This document shows positions 58,066-64,000 of a stretch of 64,000 nt of DNA, piece after piece. How positions within the stretch are numbered: position 1 is the first letter of the stretch; each line of letters begins with the position of its first letter. This stretch comes from Desmodesmus armatus (lineage: Eukaryota; Chlorophyta; Chlorophyceae; Sphaeropleales; Scenedesmaceae). The notes under the pieces were generated by a model, which had not been told where the DNA came from, did no database searches, and saw nothing but the letters and a program-made list of their open reading frames with translations. The position numbers were made by a program, and so were the translations under genes. The stretch is from assembly GCA_007449985.2 (NCBI GenBank), contig VIIQ02000317.1:1-64000 (forward strand), read 5' to 3'.

Positions 58066-61000
58066 CTAGTACTCTTCCACCTCCTCCCAGTCGTCCATCT
58101 GCCGGGCCGCCAGGCGCCTCAGGTATGCGTCTGTCAGGAAGCTCTTGGTGGTGCCACCAGCAGCTGCTGCAGCAGCCTGGCCCGTCTCCAGGCCCAAGTC
58201 CAGCCGCAGCCCAGCCTTGAGCAGGCCCTCAGCAGCAGCACGCACCTGCAAGCCAAAAAAAGTCATGTGTCAGCGTCGCGTTTAACTGCTTCAGCACCCT
58301 GAAAAAATTGCGGCATGTGTGAGTTGGCTGAGTTGCAGCTGCTGACCTAGCCCAGTGAGCAAGACTGTTGTTCTGCAAATTACTGTCAGACAGCCGCTGC
58401 CCCATTGGATGCACTCTTCTGTCAGAATTGCACAAGGGAGTTCCACCCACCTGTGAGTTGGGCTCGCGCTGCAGGATGGAGCATATGCTGGGCAGCAGCC
58501 CAGTCAGGTGGGGACCCAGTGCAGCACCGTCATCAACAGCAGCCAGGCGGGTGAGGGCCATCATTGCCTGGCGAGCCACCTCTGAAGCCTGGTCAGGGCC
58601 CAGCAGTGTAGTCATGGCTGTGGACAGTGCCGGGCCCAAGTTGCGGTGGGCGCTGTAGAGCCGGCACACGGCACGGCCACCAGCAACACGCACGGCGGAC
58701 TGCAGGCAAGGAGGGGATGGCAGGCAGGCATGAGTGTGTGAGCTGTTGCATGTGTGCAGGACCGTGGCAAGGCATGCCTGCCCAGGATCAGTTCCGTGAT
58801 GCTGTCAGAATCAAGCATATGCGGCTTTTGGAATGCGTATCCGCGATTAGGAAAGCAGCAGCCAGCAATTATCAATTTCCCCACCCAGCAGCCACAATCT
58901 GTGTGAATGCTTTGTCTCCCACGCCAATGCCACCCTCATACAGCACCACATGCTCCGACCCTCAAACCCAAACCCTGCCACGCACCAGCTCTGCATCCCT
59001 GGTGAACTTGACAGCCGCCTCAGCAGCCCTCTTCAGCAGCCCAGCAGCCTCCAACTCCGCCCCAGCCGCCGCCGCCACTGCTGCCAGCAACATTGCTGCC
59101 AGCTCACGCTCCTGCTGAGACCCAGCCGCCTTAGCACCCAGCGGCCCCGCCTCCAACACAGCCGTCATGCCTGCTGGCCCTGCTACAGCACAGTACCGGC
59201 CAAGTGCTGTAGCCAGTGCTGCAGCTGTAGGGTCCACCGCCCCGCTTGTACTGCTGGGTCGCCCTCCTGTACTGCGGTACAGGGTTAGGAGTGAGGCCTG
59301 GACCTTGTCCAAGGTTGGAGGGGTGAGGCGGTCCCCACTGGCTGCCAGGGCGCCTGAGAGGGCTGTGAGGTAGGCTGCTGCTGTCTCTGGCTCTGCTGCG
59401 TTGGCTGCACTGTTAGCCAGGTCGGCAACGAGGACCTCTACTCGGGCGCTGAGCCGTGTGAGCTGGCCTAGGTTGTCTGCCGCTGTCATGCGTACTGCAG
59501 CGGCCTGCGGTGAGGGAATGGGAGGGATACGGAGCAAGGCAAGAGGAGGGGCGTGAGATGGGTTGAGCATGAGGAGGGTAGGGTGACATCAGGGATATGT
59601 GTGTGGCGGTGCGACAGACACACCCAATTAGGTGAGCAGGAGTGAAAGCTGTACACCCATACTTGTGTCATGAAAGCATCGTGGAGGTACCATGTTGGCA
59701 TCAGATGGATCCGTAATGTTGTGTCTACAGTGTCACCAGTGTCGAGCTGGGCTCAGAGTAGATAAGAGAGTGAGGATCGTCACGCGCCAAGCAGGCCAGC
59801 AGCAGCAAACATGCAGGATGCACCGCATTAGTTGTGCACAACCCACAGGCAAAAATGCAAAAACCACAACAAGCAGAAAAGCAAAGACAACTCCCAGTAA
59901 ACTGGAAGGCTAGGGGATTTCCTAGGCGAGTCAGAGCAGGCATCAGCGATAAGGGAAGAAAGTTGCATCACAGTACAGCCGAGGCTGCTCAAAGGATAGA
60001 TTTGCCATCACCTGCCGCTCGCTGACCAGGCACACAATGCAACAGCCAACCTGCCGCTCGCTGACCAGGCACACAATGCAACAGCCAACAATAAGGTGCA
60101 ACCACCGCAAAAGTTACACAACAACAAGCACCGTTGAACGGCAAGCCCAAAAAAAAGCCAGACAGTAGCACACACGTGCTAAGCTTTGTCAACATACCTA
60201 GTGGCATCAGCGATAAGGGAAGAAAGTTGCATCACGGTACAGCCGAAGCTGCTCAAAGGATAGATTTGCCATCACTTGCCAAGACAAACTTATATGCCAG
60301 CCTCAGGCTGGTTGATCCAGCAGCACCACACCCTCACAACAGATAGGCAGAAAACCTGGACTATCATAATGGCAAATATGGAGTGTGTATCATACTGCAC
60401 GCTGAATTGCACCACACTCCACACTGGCACACAAGTGGCATACAACAGACACCACGGACGCCTTGCTGTGAATAAAGATGAACCCATGGATCACAGGGTG
60501 CTCAATACAAACAGCCTCGCCAGGCACTTGCCAGTGGGCACTGCAGAGCGCACGGAAAAGCACCCCTGTCGACTGGCCCCACAAGCAGTGCAGCATTCAA
60601 AGAGTGTGTAAATCAGTTGACGAAAATGACATTGTTGCAGCAGCCCCCCTACAAAGGCATCAGATGGATCCGTAATGTTGTGTCTACAGTGGCACCAGTG
60701 TCGAGCTGGGCTCAGAGTAGATAAGAGAGTGAGGATCGTCACGCGCCAAGAGGGTCGGTCAAACTACACAGTCACACTTCAAACACATCCACATGCTCTC
60801 ACATGTACTGCAACCACCATCACCTGTGCCCCACCTCCCACACACAAGACCCACTATGTACCACCAACAAATACCATATAGGCTTCATGCTGCACCTGCA
60901 CCCCCCCTGGATGCCGCCCCCCTTTCCCCTGATCGGTCGTGTAAGTGCACTTCAAAACACCACTGGTATCGGTGAGTCACTGATACCACAGGACCAACAC

Positions 61001-64000
61001 CATTCACCAATCCACCCCTCCCATATACACACCCAACCACCCCAGCACAACAACTCCAGCATCCCCCCTCCCTGCCTCCCTGCCAAGTCCCTAAGCACCT
61101 GGTCGTTGAGGCACTTGACAAATGTCGTCTGCAGCTGTGGCACGAAGGGCTTCAGCCCCGCACCAGCACGCCTGATCAGCTGGCCCAGGGTAACTAGGAT
61201 AGCAGCCTTGGTGGCGGGAGGGAACCTGCACAACAGCAGCACACACAGAAGATGCAAGGGGTGTCAGCACACATGCCGGCGTTGTGTTGTTGGAGGGTGT
61301 GGGGATCTACCACTGCTGATGCAAGCAGCATGCCGATCAATACAAAGCAGGGGGAGGAAGGCACTCCTGAAAGCAGTCTTACATGAGGCTACATGTGGAC
61401 GGCTTCCTTCCATTGCAGGACTACAACCGCAACCGCCAAGCAGGGCTGCTGCGCTCCCAGTGACCCAGCAGGGACTCACTTGTCTCCAATGATACGGATG
61501 AGTGGTCCTGTGATGGTGACCACAAATGGCTTCAGCCCCTCCTCACTGGTGAGGCCCACCAGCTCACCCAGACCCTCAGCAGCAACCTCACGGACCTCAG
61601 CAGACAGACCCTGCAAACACGGTGTAACATACAGCATACATCATCAGCAGCAGCAGGGGCTGAGCACTGGGTATTGCAGGTGCACACACCAAGTGCTAGT
61701 AGTTGCACATGCAACCGCTGCTTGCAGCTTCCAAAAAATTTTGCCACTAGATTGTATCAACATGCATCAGCTCACCTGCAGCACTCCCTGCAGGTAGATG
61801 GGCACGAAGGGTGCCAGTGCCTTTGGTGGCAGCACCAGGCCCTTCAAGTGCAGAGGACCACCACGACGCTTGCGGCGCTCCTTCTCCTTGGCACCTAACA
61901 GAAGGATAACGGCCAATAGGGACAACTTTTTAATAAGGCAAAGCATGTAAGAGCAGCTCAGCTGACATACCCAACTGTGCATGACATGCACTGCATGTAA
62001 CAGGGGGGGGGGGGTGTTCAGCTAGCTAGCTGTAGATTTGCTGTGCTGAGTGCTGTTGACTCATGTGCTGGCTGTATGTACTCACAGACACTACGACATC
62101 GACCCCTCAGCAACCAATGTGCTTGTGCTGCCAAAAACCCATGGCGACGCCTGCCCCCCCCCACCCCCCCCCCCACCTGCGAGTGCGTCCTTGAGTGGTC
62201 CCACGTGCTTTGCCTGTGACTCCTTAGGCACAGTGGCAGCCAGGGCCTCACAGGCCTTCCAAGCAGCCAGCACCAACGGGTCAGACTCCTCAGCAAGCAG
62301 CAGCACAAGCGCCTGCATTGGGGGTTGGGGGTGCATGTGACGAACCACAAAAGTTGTAGGCATAAAATGGGGGGTGGAGGTTGTGCACATGCAAGTGCTG
62401 CAAGTACGGTCATCATCAGAGGCTCTTTGCATGCATGCGTCCATGTGAAGTCACTTTGAGGTCATAGCAGCACAGTCACGCCAAGGAGAAGCTTCACCAA
62501 TGCAGCACATGCAATCACCATAGCCAGGCAACGATGTGTACAGCCTCAATCCGCACGACACACCAACACCCACAGCAGCAGCAGCTGATGGCATCAGAGA
62601 TAAGGGAAGTAAGGTGCATCATTCAGCCGTGGCTGATCGGATGGGATAGATTGTGTGACATCAACTGCCAACAGCTGCTGCTGCTGAAGACTGGGAAGTC
62701 CTAAAACCAGTCGTAAATGCATACTGATGCTATACAAAGTACCCCCCTTCCATGCTCAAGGCATCAGATGGATCCGTAATGTTGTGTCTACAGTGGCACC
62801 AGTGTCGAGCTGGGCTCAGAGTAGATAAGAGAGTGAGGATCATCACACGCCAAGCAGGCCCTCAACAGAACACTTATGCACCAGACAACAAAACAACACC
62901 CCACCAGCGCCAACGTGTCAAAGTCAGCAACAACAGCAGTACAGCTTCAACAGTTGACAAAAAACCTGCAAACGCTCCACTAGGTGTGAAAGAGCGGGTC
63001 AGCATTGACCGTGAGTGGCATCAGCGATAAGGGAAGAAAGTTGCATCACAGTACAGCCGAGGCTGCTCAAAGGATAGATTTGCCATCACTTGCCGCTCAC
63101 TGCCACAACAGACCGTGCCTTGCACACATCAGCACAGTGCCTTGCACACATCAGGACCCTTGCAAGGTCAACAGTGCCACCCCTGCAGAATCATGCTCAC
63201 TAACACTCATCACAGCACAAAAGAACAACTGTCACCCCCCCCATCACCATGGTACCACCCCCACACAAGTCTTCACACACTGTCATGCGCACAGGGACAC
63301 AAACACACTCACCAATCAGCTCGCATTTAATTGACATCATCCCATCATCACAACTACACTGAAGAAGCGTGGCATCAGCGATAAGGGAAGAAAGTTGCAT
63401 CACAGTACAGCAAAAGCTGCTCAAAGGATAGATTTGCCATCACTTGCCACACCATCTCAGCTGTACACAACCCCACCACTTGAGCCGTAACTCGCACTAA
63501 TCACCAAAACACTCTGCTACGCAAAGGCAGCCATTCCTGCAACCCATTGCCCCCCCCCCCTCAATAACTCACCGTCAACAAGTCATCCACGTGATACTCC
63601 AGGTCATGTCGTGTTGCGCGTGCATACTCACCCACCAGCCGCGCTGCCCCCAGTGCCCGCCCTGTCACGTCCTCAAGTGCCCCAGCAGCTCAGACACACA
63701 CACACAGCCATAAACCATCCACCCGTGATGATGCCCCTCAAAAGCAGACCTTCCCTGCCCCCCCCCCCGACCCCCCCCCCCCCCACCCCCCTCCTGATCG
63801 CCCCCAAACACTCACCGTCAACAAGTCGTCCACATGGTCTTCCAGGTCATGTCGTGTTGCGCGTGCATACTCACCCACCAGCCGTGCTGCCCCCAGTGCC
63901 CGCCCCGCCATGTCCTCCAGGGCCCCCAGCAGTTCAGCCACCAGTGAGCCCAGCCCCTCCTCCTCAACAGCAAGGGCGACCGCCAGGGCGGCATCAGCAG
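58066..64000 (-). CDS. GCN1: GCN1, activator of the eIF2alpha kinase GCN2 (C-terminal part)
   Basis: The 5' part lies beyond the window. Exons, phases agreeing: >64000-63816, 62312-62177, 61894-61776, 61610-61480, 61225-61099, 59504-58986, 58699-58451, 58245-58066; about 548 residues visible. The sequence is a chain of HEAT repeats. The most diagnostic stretch is REVAAEGLGELVGLTSEEGL, then TGPLIRIIGDKFPPATKAAI and LKPFVPQLQTTFVKCLNDQ, the GCN1 core C-terminal to the eEF3-like region. The end is acidic (DDWEEVEEY). In other eukaryotes GCN1 rides on stalled or collided ribosomes and passes the uncharged-tRNA signal to GCN2. Two introns (59505-61098 and 62313-63815) are long and carry repeated snoRNA-like units; the other introns are short. 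Confidence 0.94.
59697..59788 (-). ncRNA. Intronic C/D box snoRNA, family A copy 1
   Basis: 92-nt unit in a GCN1 intron, read on the host strand. Near the 5' end is a C box GTGACGA (one change from RTGATGA). An internal D' CTGA (TACTCTGAGCC) precedes a C'-like GGTGACA. The terminal D box CTGA is followed by TGCC, which pairs with 5' GGC. The guide before D reads TTACGGATCCAT, complementary to the conserved 25S rRNA stretch around GGATCCGTAA. Confidence 0.7.
59939..60016 (-). ncRNA. Intronic C/D box snoRNA, family B copy 1
   Basis: 78-nt unit. The 5' end pairs with the 3' end (GGCA/TGCC). C box GTGATGG, internal C' TGTGATG, D box CTGA four bases from the 3' end. The guide before D reads TTTCTTCCCTTATCG, whose core CTTCCCTTA complements the conserved 25S rRNA stretch TAAGGGAAG. 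By the D+5 rule the target is the first A of that AAGGG. Confidence 0.72.
60012..60089. repeat. 39-bp tandem duplication in a GCN1 intron
   Basis: Two adjacent copies (60012-60050, 60051-60089) beginning CTGCCGCTCGCTGACCAGGC. The first overlaps the 5' boundary of family B copy 1. Confidence 0.93.
60203..60280 (-). ncRNA. Intronic C/D box snoRNA, family B copy 2
   Basis: 78 nt, differing from copy 1 by a few bases. C box GTGATGG, C', D box CTGA, closing stem and the CTTCCCTTA guide are all kept. Confidence 0.72.
60656..60747 (-). ncRNA. Intronic C/D box snoRNA, family A copy 2
   Basis: 92 nt, nearly identical to family A copy 1 with one change in the C' region. The boxes and TTACGGATCCAT guide are unchanged. 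It is the first of four snoRNA-like units in this intron in transcription order. Confidence 0.7.
62590..62669 (-). ncRNA. Intronic C/D box snoRNA, diverged family B member
   Basis: 80 nt, clearly diverged from the other B copies, yet it keeps a closing stem (GGCA/TGCC), a C-like TTGATG, a good D' CTGA next to C' ATGATG, the terminal D box CTGA and the CTTCCCTTA guide. Loss of similarity outside these elements suggests selection on them. Confidence 0.6.
62760..62851 (-). ncRNA. Intronic C/D box snoRNA, family A copy 3
   Basis: 92 nt. Here the C box is the perfect consensus GTGATGA. The D', C' and D boxes and the TTACGGATCCAT guide match the other family A copies. Confidence 0.72.
63017..63094 (-). 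ncRNA. Intronic C/D box snoRNA, family B copy 3
   Basis: 78 nt, essentially the same as family B copy 1, in the GCN1 intron 62313-63815. Confidence 0.72.
63371..63448 (-). ncRNA. Intronic C/D box snoRNA, family B copy 4
   Basis: 78 nt. It differs from the other B copies mainly in the loop between C and C' (AAAAGC for CGAGGC type). Boxes, stem and guide are kept. Confidence 0.7.
63574..63692 (-). pseudogene. Relic duplicate of a GCN1 exon inside the next intron
   Basis: Repeats the 3' part of exon 63816-64000 about 243 bp away (RALGAARLVGEYARATRHDL, ending in the same donor ACG|GTGAG). Two bases are missing in the GGGG..CA stretch and the upstream part is replaced by a TG run, so there is no usable acceptor or frame. 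Confidence 0.85.

Noticed and set aside
60300..60330. Similarity to the start of 18S rRNA (CTGGTTGATCC)
   Set aside because: Only 11 bases match and the following bases differ; chance or at most a short guide-like string.
1..64000. CRISPR arrays, bacterial operons, tRNA or rRNA genes
   Set aside because: None seen; introns, telomere and gene content are eukaryotic, and no tRNA-like or rRNA gene sequence was recognised by eye.

Overview
The window is the left end of a green-algal chromosome. It opens with plant-type C-rich telomere repeats (CCCTAAA) and continues with GC-rich DNA saturated with AGC/CAG triplets. The genes have many short GT-AG introns, candidate polyadenylation signals of the chlorophyte TGTAA type, a proline-rich cell-wall protein and non-LTR retroelements. 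This fits a chlorophycean alga. A TTTAGGG telomere, rather than the TTTTAGGG of Chlamydomonas, points towards Sphaeropleales-like algae (inference). Gene models were assembled by hand from splice sites and reading-frame phase. No transcript was available.

Layout. 1-6.6 kb: telomere, one subtelomeric single-exon gene, then minisatellites and a 385-bp tandem repeat. 7.0-11.2 kb (-): a 13-exon Gln/Ala-rich putative transcriptional regulator built partly by exon-pair duplication. 12.0-14.9 kb (+): a secreted Pro-rich cell-wall protein. 17.0-19.6 kb (-): a single-pass membrane protein of unknown family. 20.9-22.4 kb (-) and 23.0-26.0 kb (+): divergent ISU1 (mitochondrial Fe-S scaffold) and NADPH-thioredoxin reductase. 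26-33 kb: gene-poor, triplet-rich repeats. 33.2-46.3 kb (+): a BRCA2 homologue of about 3,281 residues with 12 BRC-like repeats, the helical domain and OB folds. One intron carries a 5'-truncated LINE with a perfect 9-bp target-site duplication, and one G-run lacks a base. 47.5-57.1 kb (-): an F-box/LRR gene broken by a hAT-like element, with a long non-LTR retroelement in its presumed intron; that retroelement is itself interrupted. 58.1-64 kb (-): the 3' half of GCN1, the ribosome-associated activator of the eIF2alpha kinase GCN2.

The least expected signal lies in the GCN1 introns. Eight copies of two short conserved sequence families are all oriented with the host gene. Each has C, D and internal C'/D'-like boxes and a short closing stem. 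They read as a cluster of intron-encoded C/D box snoRNAs whose guides match two neighbouring, very conserved stretches of 25S rRNA. Host gene (translation control) and guests (rRNA methylation) would then share one transcript.

The retroelement at 48.1-54.7 kb is also unusual. It joins a reverse transcriptase, a PHD finger, RNase H, a CCHC finger and a PD-(D/E)xK endonuclease-like domain.
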